This document shows positions 43,225 through 53,154 of a stretch of DNA of 64,000 nt, piece by piece. Location of the stretch: contig JAPQWN010000001.1 of NCBI GenBank assembly GCA_028538565.1, positions 14,580,001 to 14,644,000 of the forward strand. The letters run 5' to 3'. The DNA is from Umbellularia californica (Eukaryota; Streptophyta; Magnoliopsida; Laurales; Lauraceae). Below the pieces are notes generated by a model. The model was given only the letters and a program-made list of their open reading frames with translations, did not search any database and was not told the origin of the DNA. Positions within the stretch are counted from its first letter, which is position 1. Every line of letters begins with the position of its first letter. The translations under genes were made by a program, and so were the position numbers.

Positions 43225-44913
43225 ATGGTGACCACCAGATCGACAAGACGCGAGGAGGGCGAGGATGGTCCTCCACTGACTAATCCTGGCCCGAATGCTC
43301 CTGCTCCCACTCCTCAACTAATGTTGGAGACTATGCAACAGATGGTGGCCCAAAACCATCAAATACTACAACTCATGCTCGCGGGGCAGGGAGGGGTTGG
43401 AGGAGTACCGCAAGGAGGAGCACGCCCGGGGCATCAAAGAGCTCCACGACGGCGGGGAGCTCCCCACCTAGGCGCCCAGGACCCGGGCGCCCATGCTCCT
43501 GGCGCCCATGCCCCGGGCGCCCATGCACAGGGCGCCCATGGTGTACACCCTGGCGGCGCCCATGGTGTACACCCTGGCGCCCGTTCCCAGGGCGCCCCTC
43601 GTGGGGCCCAGTTGGGAGGACCTCCACCTCCGGGAGGACCTCCACCTCCGGGAGGGTCAAATCACGGAGAATTTTCACATCCTCCCTCCGCTTCTGATGG
43701 GGAGGATCCTCATTTCCAAGAAGGGGAAAGTGAGAATCAGGAGCTGGAAGGCGCGAGCTACTTCTATGATTCAAGCAGAGCAGCCCCCAACCGATGGGAC
43801 GAGAAGCTCAGAGAGATGCAAGATCAACTAGGTGATGTTTTCAACGCCATGAAGGCACGCGCACCAGAGACGGTGGATTACCTAGTCAGGCGAACGGACA
43901 CACCGTTCAAGCCTGACGTGGTGAACTATCCACTCCCTTGTAAGTTCAAGATGCCATCCGTGGAAACCTTTGATGGAGCAAAGGATCCGCTGGATCACCT
44001 AGAGACTTACAAAACAATAATGCAGCTGCACAGTATCCCGGAGGAGATCATGTGCAGGGCGTTTCCAACCACGTTGAAGGGTTCCGCCCGACAGTGGTTT
44101 TCCAATCTCGCCCCAGCTTCCATCTCCACATTCGAGGAGCTAAGCAGGTCTTTCGTATCACATTTCATTGGAGGACGCCGCCACCAAAAGCCAGCCACAC
44201 ACCTGCTGAGTGTAAAGCAGGAAAGTAATGAGAGCCTCAGGGCATACCTCACTCGTTTTAACGAGGAGGTACTTCAGATTGAGGAAGCCGATGACAAGGT
44301 AACCATGACAGCCTTCTTGGGAGGCCTCCGTCCTTCTAGTTTCTACTTCTCAGTAATGAAGCGCCCGCCAAAGAGTATGACGGAGCTACTGGCGAAGGCC
44401 CAGAAATATATGAATGCTGAGGACGCTACTAGGGCCAGGCGGGGCGAGTCCTCCAGAGCGGCGGACAAAGGAAAGCACGATAGAGACGACAAGAGGGAGC
44501 CAAGCAATAAGCGGAGCAGAACCGAGAGGATACCTGCCAGAGACCGACTCGGTCCTGCTCCCCAGAGAGACCGACTCGGCCCTGTTCCGCCAAGAACCCA
44601 ACAAACTTTTACGGCTCTCAATGCTGCCGTTGGGCACATTCTGCTGGAAATACAAGATGATCCTGCAGTAAAATGGCCGGGGAAAATGAAATCTCCACCA
44701 AACCGCAGGAACATGACCAAATATTGTCGCTTTCATCGCGACCATGGTCATGACACTGATGATTGTTTCGACCTCAAAAGGCAGATTGAGGATCTCATCC
44801 AGCGGGGACACCTGCGCCAATATGTTGCTGGTAGGGGGCAGGCGCCACCGCCACCTCACAATGCCGAAAACCAGCACCCTATTGAGAAATCCGTACCATC
44901 TCTGGAGGGTTAG
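43225..44913 (+). CDS. gag: Gag capsid/nucleocapsid polyprotein of the Tat retrotransposon
   Basis: 562 codons, starting 52 nt after the 5' LTR, so there is no extra upstream ORF. Residues about 85-150 are a low-complexity Gly/Ala/His/Pro region with repeated GAHAPGAHAPGAH and GGPPPPGG units. Residues about 235-400 match the retrotransposon Gag domain (AFPTTLKGSARQWFSNLAPA, ESLRAYLTRFNEEV, AFLGGLRPSSF). Near residue 495 is a nucleocapsid zinc knuckle, CRFHRDHGHDTDDC, with His where the second Cys of CCHC usually sits. Charged linkers precede it. It forms the virus-like particle and binds element RNA. Stop TAG at 44911-44913; pol follows in the -1 frame. It looks intact. Confidence 0.9.
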   Translation: MVTTRSTRREEGEDGPPLTNPGPNAPAPTPQLMLETMQQMVAQNHQILQLMLAGQGGVGGVPQGGARPGHQRAPRRRGAPHLGAQDPGAHAPGAHAPGAHAQGAHGVHPGGAHGVHPGARSQGAPRGAQLGGPPPPGGPPPPGGSNHGEFSHPPSASDGEDPHFQEGESENQELEGASYFYDSSRAAPNRWDEKLREMQDQLGDVFNAMKARAPETVDYLVRRTDTPFKPDVVNYPLPCKFKMPSVETFDGAKDPLDHLETYKTIMQLHSIPEEIMCRAFPTTLKGSARQWFSNLAPASISTFEELSRSFVSHFIGGRRHQKPATHLLSVKQESNESLRAYLTRFNEEVLQIEEADDKVTMTAFLGGLRPSSFYFSVMKRPPKSMTELLAKAQKYMNAEDATRARRGESSRAADKGKHDRDDKREPSNKRSRTERIPARDRLGPAPQRDRLGPVPPRTQQTFTALNAAVGHILLEIQDDPAVKWPGKMKSPPNRRNMTKYCRFHRDHGHDTDDCFDLKRQIEDLIQRGHLRQYVAGRGQAPPPPHNAENQHPIEKSVPSLEG

Positions 44914-44930
44914 CGGAGTCTTTCTCCGCC

Positions 44931-47900
44931 ATGAAAGCCTATGCCAGGAAGGCGAGGCATCCTGAGGAGCCACGCCCGTCAAAAGCACCGAGGCACAGCG
45001 CCGACGAAACTATATCCTTCTCGGATAAAGATCTAGAAGGGATCCAGCACCCTCATGACGACCCTCTGGTGCTCTCGATGACCATCGCCAATTTCCAGGT
45101 ACATAGGATCTTGGTGGATAGTGGAAGCTCTGCAGATATCTTGTTTGTAGAGGCTTATGACAAGCTGAGGCTAGGCCGAGAGAGGTTACAGCCTGTCAAA
45201 TTTCCTCTCATTGGTTTTTCGGGGGAGAAGGTGTATCCCCTGGGGGCAATCACATTGCCGGTTACAGCCGGGACAGCCCCCCGAACCTCCACCACAATGG
45301 TCAATTTCCTGGTGATAGATTGTCCATCAGCTTACAACATCATTCTGGGGCGGCCTACTCTTAACTCCTTAAGAGCAGTCCCTTCCACCTATCATCTTAT
45401 CCTCCGCTTCCCAACCCCGAAGGGAGTGGGGGAGGTTAGAGGAGACCAAGTAGCAGCAAGAGAATGCTACGTCACCTCGATGAAGGCCAAGATAACACAG
45501 GAGGCGATGCAGGTTGAAGTCTTGGACCCAAGAGATGATGCCACCACAGAAAGAGGGGAGCCTGTTGAAAAACTTACCCCTATAATCTTGAATGAAGAGC
45601 ATCCAGAGAGGAAAGTATATGTTGGCTCTTCACTCCCGGAGGATCTGGTTGGCCAATTGACAGATTTTTTGAGGGATAACATGGGCATATTCGCATGGTC
45701 ACATGCGGATCTTGAAGGAATCGACCCAGCGGTCGCCACCTATCGCCTCAATGTTAACCCTCTCCACAAACCTGTTCGGCAAAAGCTAAGGGGCGCCTCC
45801 ACTGAAAGGGCCCAGGCAATAGACAAGGAAGTCGGAAAGCTGATTGAGAACGGGGCGGTCAGGGAAGTGGCGTATCCTGAATGGCTCTCCAATGTGGTGA
45901 TGGTGGCCAAGGCGAACGGGAAGTGGCGCCTCTGCGTAGACTTCAGCTAACTCAACAAGGCATGCCCAAAAGACAGCTACCCGCTGCCCAGGATTGACCT
46001 CCTCATCGACGCCACAGCGGGACACGAGCTCCTCTCCTTCCTGGATGCTTATTCTGGATATAACCAGATTAGCATGCACCCTCAAGACCAGGAAAAAACA
46101 TCCTTCATCACTCCGAAGGGCACCTACTGCTACAGGGTTATGCCCTTCGGACTAAAGAACGCTGGAGCAACCTACCAACGCCTGGTGAACAAGATGTTCC
46201 ACTCCCAGATCGGGCGAACGATGGAGGTGTATGTGGACGACATGCTAGTGAAAAGCTTGGCTGCAGCAGATCACATCGGTCATCTTCAAGAGACCTTCGG
46301 TGTTATTAGGACCTACAACATGAAGCTGAACCCCGAGAAGTGCGCCTTCGGCGTGGGATCAGGAAAGTTCTTGGGCTTCATGGTCAATCAGAGGGGGATT
46401 GAGGCAAACCCCGATAAAATCAAGGCTATACTGGACATGAGGTCGCCATCATCGACTAAAGAGCTGCAGCGCCTCAATGGAAGAATTGCAGCACTAAACA
46501 GATTCGTCTCAAAATCTGCAGATAAGTGTTTGCCTTTCTTCAGAATTCTTCGAAAAGCTTTTGAATGGGGATCTGAGGCCGAGGATGCCTTCCAGAAGCT
46601 CAAGGCCTACCTGGCCACACCTCCTCTCCTTTCACATGCTTCGCCTGGGGAAGTGCTGTATTTGTACCTCTCTGCTTCTCCCTCGGCGGTAAGCTCTGTT
46701 CTCATTACGAACCATAGTGGGGTGCAAAAACCCATCTATTATGTGAGCAGAGCATACCGAGGGGCAGAGGTCAGATACTCAGAGTTGGAAAAGCTGGCGT
46801 TCGCCCTCATTTCCACTGCAAGGCATCTACGTCATTACTTCCAGGGCCACAAAATCATCGTCGTCACTGATCAACCTCTGAAGAGAGTTTTGGCAAAACC
46901 TGACGTATCTGGGAGACTCCTGAAGTGGGCAGTAGAATTGGGCGAATTTGATATTCAGTACCAACCAAGGGTCGCCATCAAGGCACAAGCATTGGCTGAT
47001 TTTGTTGCTGAGTTTACCCGTGTAGAGGACCCCACCATGTTGCTGCCTACAGACCCAACTTTCCCGGGTGCCCAAGCATCACTGGGCGCCCAGGACTCTG
47101 AAGTGGGCGCCCAGACACCTCTGGGCACCCAGACTGAAGTGGGCGCCCAGACACCTCTGGGCGCCCAGACTGAAGTGGGCGCCCAGACTGAAGAGGGCGA
47201 CTCTGAAGTGGGCGCCCAGACACCTCTGGGCGCCCAGACTGAAGTGGGCGCCCAGACTGAAGAGGGCGCCCAGAGCTCCTCTCTCGGCGCCCAGACTTCT
47301 TCTGGCGCCCAATCCTCTCTTGGCGCCCCGACACATGTGGGGAATTCTGCTCCCGACGCCCCGGCAACCTCTGATTCTTCGCCTGGCGCCCAAATGCTTA
47401 CCAAGACATCAGACTTTTCTTCTATGCCTCAGTGGAAGCTGTACGTTGATGGCTCCGCAACAAGTGAAGGAGGTGGCGCAGGACTCCTTCTGAGCACCCC
47501 AGATGGTACACCCATCAAGTATGCGGTAAAACTCCACTTCAATGCCTCGAACAATGAAGCCGAATATGAGGCCCTCCTCTCTGGCCTAAGGTTGGCGATT
47601 GAGATGGACGCCCAGTACCTCGTCGCCCATAGCGATTCACAATTAATAGTGAATCAGGTAAATGGGCAGTTCGAAGCAAAGGAGGCAAGGATGCAGGAGT
47701 ATCTTGCCATGGCAAAGAGACTAATCCAGCAGTTCAAGCACTTTAAGATTTGTCATATCCCAAGAGAGGACAACATGGCAGCCGATGCACTCGCCAGGCT
47801 CGCCTCATCCTTACAGGCCTCATATGCCGAACCAACTTTCATGGGGCACCAGTTCGAGCCAAGTAAGTTGGATACAGACACCACTAGCGTCAACTGCACC

Positions 47901-49151
47901 ACGGCCGAATTGAACTGGATGACCCCCATCAAGGCGTACCTCCAAGAAGAAACAGTCCCAGATGATCCCCTGGAAGCCAAAAAACTCAGGATGAGAGCTT
48001 CTAAGTTCACCATCCTACAAGAGGTACTCTACAAAAAGGGTTACAACCTGCCGTTGCTGCGCTGCCTTTCCCCAGAAGAAGCTGAATACGCCCTCAGAGA
48101 GATTCACGAAGGGATTTGTGGAAATCACTCTGGAGGACGCTGCCTCGCCCATAAAGCGCTTAGACAAGGGTACTTTTGGCCAAGCATGGTAAAAGACGCC
48201 AAAGAGTTCACCAAGAAATGTGACAAGTGCCAACGCTTCGCCACTGTGTCAAGGCAGCCACCAGAGGAGCTGACTACCATCCTCAGCCCGTGGCCTTTCT
48301 CCAAGTGGGGTATTGACATCTTGGGCCCCCTGCCTTTGAGTAGAGGTCAGTGCAAATTCATAGTCGTCGCCATAGACTATTTCACAAAATGGGCGGAGGC
48401 AGAACCCTTAGCAAAGATAACAGACTCGAAGGTGAAGGATTTCATCTGGAAAAACCTGGTCTGTCGCTTTGGGATACCTCACGCCATTGTCAGTGACAAT
48501 GGCAAACAGTTCGACAACAGGCTACTCAATTCCTTCTGCGCCGACCTTCAAATAAAGCAGCCTCACTCTAGCCCGGCACACCCCCAGGCAAATGGGCAGG
48601 CAGAGGTGATGGTGAGAACAGTCCTGCGCAACCTCAAAACAAGGCTCGAAAGAGCAAAAGGTCTGTGGGTCGACGAGCTTCCGGGGGTATTATGGGCCTA
48701 TCGAACTACGCCACGGACGCCTACCGGGGAAACCCCTTTCTCTCTTGCTTTTGGGACTGAGGCGGTCATTCCTGTCGAAATAGGGGTACATTCCTTAAGG
48801 GTCCACCACTACGACCCTACCACCAATGAGGAAGGACTCCGCCTCAACCTCGATTTGCTAGAGGAGGTAAGAGAAATGTCTGTAGTCCGTAATGCGGAGT
48901 ACAAACGACGCATGGCCAAGTACTACAATTCGAGGGTGAAGCCTCGTGCCTTCCAACCAGGAGACCTTGTCCTCAAAAAAGTGATTCTCGCCACAAAGGA
49001 CTCTCGGGAAGGAAAGTTGGGTCCAAATTGGGAAGGTCCGTATCTCATAATAGAAGTGGTGAGACCGGGCACCTACAGGATCCAGAACTCTGAAGGAAAG
49101 GTCTTACCTCATCCATGGAATGCGGAACATTTGAAGAAATATTACCAGTAG
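44931..49151 (+). pseudogene. pol: Pol polyprotein (protease, RT, RNase H, second RNase H, integrase) split by an in-frame TAA
   Basis: The frame is open from 44886, overlapping the end of gag; the first ATG is 44931. Protease: DSGSSAD at residues 63-69 (DSG for the usual DTG). RT starts before the TAA at 45948-45950, which falls after RLCVDFS; the same frame resumes with LNKACPKDSYPLPRIDLLID and reaches YVDD at 46230-46241. RNase H 1 is about 46640-47020 and looks degenerate. A repeat-rich linker follows (47040-47400). The second, archaeal-type RNase H (47430-47815) keeps DGS, AEYEAL, HSDSQL and AADAL. Integrase (48060-48800) has the HHCC finger ending CDKCQ and D-D-E in GIDILG, SDNGKQF and NGQAEV. 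The stop codon should block full-length Pol; readthrough cannot be excluded. No other break was seen. Confidence 0.9.
47040..47400 (+). repeat. GGGCGCCCA-type repeat coding the Pol inter-RNase H linker
   Basis: GGGCGCCCAG recurs every 18-27 bp and codes repeats such as GAQTPLGAQTEVGAQT. A GGGCGCCCATG-type array is in gag at about 43465-43600, read as GAH. The core GGGCGCCC is palindromic. The linker should be flexible and its length probably varies between copies. Confidence 0.85.
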
Positions 49152-49368
49152 CATCAGAAGATGATTAGAATAGTGAGGGTGTGAGACTTGATTTAATTTT
49201 TTAAAAAAATTTCTGTCAATATTGTTCAAGCAATGAATAAATGAAACATTCTATGTTTGTATTATGACAAAAAGTTGCATGTTCCAAAAGATAGACTTAA
49301 GTACAAAAGTCAGGCTACCTGCCTTTACAAAAAAAAAAAAAAAAAACAGAAGCAATAGTCCCTATGCT
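49152..49368. other. Gap between the pol stop and the antisense gene stop
   Basis: 217 bp between convergent coding ends, AT-rich, with a poly(A) tract at about 49330-49347. AATGAATAAATGAAAC near 49232 could serve as a polyadenylation signal for sense transcripts. Confidence 0.4.
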
Positions 49369-52241
49369 CTAATCACTCTCATCCCCCTCCTCATCGCTCT
49401 CCTCTGCATCGTCCTCAGCATCATCAGAGCTGCTGCCACCATCATCAGGCGCCTCCATCGGCACAAAGCCTGATATGTCAATGTCTGGAAAGGCAGCCGA
49501 AATCTTCTCTCGAAGCTCCTCGTAGCCATCAATGAAGGCATCGGCAAGGCCAATCTGTAGGTCCCTCTCAGCTTGAGAAACTCTCTCGTACGCTGCCTTC
49601 ACCTCTACCTCCACAGCAACTTCTCTGAGCCTCGCCTTTCTCAAGGGTCCGAGCAAGCTCAGCCTCACTGAGCGAAGCCCTCTCACGGGCCTTCATAAGC
49701 TCAGCCTCGCTGAGCAAAGCCCTCTCGCGGGCCTTCGCAAGCTCAGCCTCATTAAGTGAAGCCTTCTCGCAGGTCTTCGAAAGTTCAACTTCTGCCTCGG
49801 CCGCCCTCTTATTGGCTGCTGAAAGTCTGATCTCAAGCTCGCTCACCCTCTCACGGGCCGCAGCAAGATCAATCCCCGAAGCCCTACCAGCGGCTTCCAA
49901 AGCCGTAATCTTCTCTTGAGCAGTGCAGAGCTCTAACCGCACAGCCTCCTTCTCCCGTCTCATCTGACCATAAGATTGGGCTCTCGACAGCAAGCAGATG
50001 GAGGCAGTAGAGACCTGAAGAGATAAGGGACGAGAAACGAGACGATTAAAAAGAAATAAAGGGGTAACGGCCTGGAGAAAAAGGAATAAAGAATAGTGAA
50101 TCTTACCTGAGCCAGGCCCTCCACAAATGAGTCAATAACCCCCTCGGTGCCCAAGGCATTAACCCGAGAAACCTCATGAGGCAGCACATATCTCCCTAGC
50201 CTTTCCCGCATCTCCCGCGAATGACCCAGCATAGAACTAGTCCTAGCCGATACCCCTGGAGAGATGCCCGATTGTGGAGGACACAGTTGAGGGGCAGGGA
50301 GTGTAGCGGAAGAGGAAGACTGCGGGAGAGTAGTCTTAGCGGAAGAGATCCCTGCCGGAGGAGACACCATGGGTGAAGCCACTCGAGTAGGAGGCACCCG
50401 GGGCTCGGCGCAATTCGTTGGCGTAGAGGTTCTTGGAGAGACGTCCCTCGTCCTCGCCGCCTTGGGAGAAGGGGTACCCCTATCCGAGAAGCGGGTCGAA
50501 AAGCGAGCTCCAATCATCTCTCTGCTTATCTCGATGCCTATTGAAGAGAAGTGTTATTCGAGTACGGCATATCAGGTAAACACACAAAACATTGCTAAAG
50601 TTGAAATGACTAACCTTTTCTCTTTGAAGCCGATCCCGGATGGAGTACGCCAGTACCACCCAAAGACAAAGAGTCCGTAGGAGGTCCACTGGTCTTGCCT
50701 CTCTCCTTGGGAAGAAGGACTCCCAAGTCCTTGTCGGGGTGAACTCTCACCGCTTGCAGCTTACGCTCCTGCTCCGTGGAAAGAAGGGGAGGATCTGTAA
50801 ATGATTACGTGACAGTGAGCACATGGGTAAGAACAAGGAAGAAATCAGAAAGAAAGCAATCATAAAATGTACCTAGTCTCTTAGCGTCAATCCATCGGGT
50901 GGGTACCAAGGGTCGATCTGACTCAGCAACCCATTCTCCACCAATGAAGAAGAAGCGAGACTTCCAATCGTGGCAGTTTGAACGTAATCCCGTCAGCAGT
51001 TTTCCGCCCCTAGGGGTAAAATAGTACCATCCCCTGTGAGGGGCGGGGGACTCGATCAAACTGTAAGCAGCATGAAACTCGAGAGGAGAAGCGTCCTCTT
51101 GATGTACTCTCCTCCACAGCGCAAGGAATCCGAGCATAACTCTCCACCCGTTGGGTGCTAATCGCCCTGGAGTTAAGGAGAAATAGTGAAGAATACGGCA
51201 AACTGGAGAGGGTATCGGAAACCTTAACCCTGCCTCGATCATCTCCTCATAAATGACAATGTCACCTGAGTAATCATCACAAGCTGGCTCGTCCGCCTCG
51301 GCCCGGCGGCACATCACAGTCGGGGGGATACAAACAGTAATCTTCAGAAGTTCACTATCTGTTTTGAGTACACTGAAAATACTGCTTACTTTGGATCCGC
51401 CATCCTCAACAATCACTTTTCCTTGATACTTTTTGCGACGACGCAAAATTCTACTTGATGATCCAGCCTCGCTCGCCCGTGCTGCAGCGGTCATGCTCCC
51501 GCCCGACGCTGCCACCGTCTCCGCACCTGATGCCGTCGCCCCGAGGCCTGCGGCGCCCGGGCCTGAAACCTTCGACCTACACTCAGTGCCTGCCTCGGCG
51601 ACGGAGCCGCCCACACCTGCAGCCATCACCTGCTGTCCCGCAGGCGTACCCACCTGGGCAAGGCCGCCCTTGCCCAAGGACGGTGCCACGCCCGCACGTA
51701 CGGTGACGCCCGCTGAGAGTGCCACCCCCGACGCCGCCCCCAAGCCGGCGCTCGTGCGTGTCAACGCGCCAGCAGTCGTCGCCCGTGTAGAGACGCCCAC
51801 ACCGCGTCCGCCGATGGGGTCCGCTGTGCCGCCCGAGCCAGCAGCGCCCACGCCGTCCGCGCCGGCGACCGCAGCGCCCCCACCGGCCGCAGCGCCCCCG
51901 CCAGCGCCGCCCACACCTGCAGCATCCCCATCGGCGCCGCCAGCGCCAGCAGCGCCCTCGCCAGCGCCGCCAGCGCCTGCAGCATCCCCACCGGCGCCGC
52001 CAGCGCCAGCAGCGCCCCCGCCGTCGCCGCTCGCGCCAGCAGCGCCCCCGCCGGCGCCGCCCGCGCCAGCAGCGCCCGCGCCAGCAGCTCCCCCGCCGGC
52101 GCCGCCAGCGCACGCCTCGCCCACGCCGTCCGGGCCTGCGCCGCCTGGGCCCGCCGCGGTGGTCTGAACGGCGGTCCGTCGTGCAGTCGTCGAGCCCGCC
52201 AGTCCGGGGTCAACGTTGATCTCCACCTGCTTCTTCTTCAT
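49369..52241 (-). CDS. Antisense spliced gene of the Tat retrotransposon (gypsy-type transposon domain plus coiled coil)
   Basis: Four exons with GT-AG borders and joining phases: 52241-50873, 50794-50615, 50537-50107 and 50014-49369. Introns are 78, 77 and 92 bp. Exon 1: start MKKKQVEINV, then about 130 residues of Gly/Ala-rich repeats, then a conserved domain (YEEMIEAGLRFPIPSPVCRI, LAPNGWRVMLGFLALW, RGWYYFTPRG) like the plant 'putative gypsy-type transposon' domain. Exon 4: coiled coil with ARERALLSEAELMK-type heptads, then LADAFIDGYEEL and a very acidic end. In exon 4 the frame shifts near 49637-49639 (one extra base in a run of three), so the product is probably truncated, unless this is a sequencing error. 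Such antisense genes are known in Tat-type elements; the function is unknown. Confidence 0.75.
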
Positions 52242-52399
52242 GGCACCTCTTGTTGCAGTGGAAGATGAATGGAGGAAAGAGAGGGGAAGAATGAAGAAAA
52301 GCTAAGATGGATGGAGGAAAGAGAGAGGAAGAAAAAATCTCTTTTTCTTTCTCTGGGGAGAGGAACAAGTTAAAAGAGTGAAGTGGGTTTTCACAGGGC

Positions 52400-52407
52400 T
52401 TTTATAG
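52400..52407 (-). promoter_or_regulatory. TATA box for the antisense gene
   Basis: CTATAAAA on the minus strand, 160 nt before the antisense ATG and separate from the LTR promoter. It would give a leader of about 130 nt. Activity is inferred from sequence and position. Confidence 0.5.
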
Positions 52408-52630
52408 CCTAGGGTTTCACAAGCCCCACAAGGCCTTAAAAAAAAAAAAACCAGACATCAGAGGAGTCTCACACTAGCAGGACACTCCTAAAAAATCCTT
52501 CTCCTTAGGGCTGGCGAAGAACACAAGAAGCTGGCAGGGAGAGGAAGGCGGTAAATAAACATTTAAATGGAAAAGAAGCCCGGATAGTAAAAATGCCCCC
52601 CTTTCAAAGCCTCTTTGGGCACGGGGCATT

Positions 52631-52640
52631 GAGGGGCAAA
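52631..52640 (+). other. Polypurine tract
   Basis: GAGGGGCAAA lies directly before the 3' LTR, the expected primer site for plus-strand synthesis. One C interrupts the purines. Confidence 0.7.
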
Positions 52641-53149
52641 TGATGAGTCAGGCCCGACCAAGTGGCCCATTCCGTCATGGGCCACTGCCTGGGTTGAGGG
52701 AGATCTGTTTAATCCAATGGAGTCCGAGTCCATATCCACGAAGCCCGGCCACGTGGCAGCAGTCCGGGTCTCTTCGGAAAGAGTCAGTCCACGTCCGAGA
52801 TTTACCCGGTCGTTCGGATAACTGCCTCGCCAATCGAAGACACCTGCTACATCAGTTTGGCGGACACCTCGAACGCTCCTCGTGAACTGTGCTGAGAAAT
52901 CTCCCCATCTGTTAGGGGACGCTTATAAATACGAGAGCCCCTCGGTACTTGAGGGGCAGGCAATTATTATTTACTAGCAAAGCTTCTCTCCTAAGTTGTA
53001 ACCCTTGAATATTAATATACCTCAGCCTTTCCGAAAGTGGACGTAGGTCACACTGACCGAACCACTATAAATCCCTCTCTCATCTTAATTTGCATTGATT
53101 ACCATTATTACTTGACCGGTGGTGTCCGAACAAGAGTTTGACATCATCA
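52641..53149 (+). repeat. 3' LTR
   Basis: 509 bp, TG...CA, same length as the 5' LTR with three substitutions. Followed by the ATATA target duplication at 53150-53154. Confidence 0.95.
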
Positions 53150-53154
53150 ATATA

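Larger units (their letters stand above)
42659..53154 (+). mobile_element. Ty3/gypsy LTR retrotransposon, Tat lineage, nearly full coding capacity
   Basis: Two 509-bp LTRs (42664-43172 and 52641-53149), both TG...CA, are flanked by the 5-bp duplication ATATA (42659-42663, 53150-53154). By eye the LTRs differ at 3 positions (99.4% identical). Order inside: primer binding site, gag, pol (protease, RT, RNase H, second archaeal-type RNase H, integrase), an antisense spliced gene, polypurine tract. Integrase after RNase H marks Ty3/gypsy; the second RNase H and the antisense gene point to the Tat lineage. Lesions: an in-frame TAA in RT and a frameshift in the antisense gene, so this copy is probably not autonomous despite its youth. 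Confidence 0.95.

Noticed and set aside
43373..43774. Minus-strand frame of 133 codons inside gag
   Set aside because: Shadow of the repeat-rich Gag N-terminus; Gag has a recognisable domain and this has none.
47068..47493. Frames on both strands across the Pol linker repeats
   Set aside because: Products of the GGGCGCCC repeat in other frames; the Pol frame continues through with domains on both sides.
51433..52167. Long plus-strand frame of 244 codons, Ala/Pro-rich
   Set aside because: It is the complement of the Gly/Ala repeat region of the antisense gene, which has the conserved domain and spliced exons. GC-rich repeats keep many frames open.
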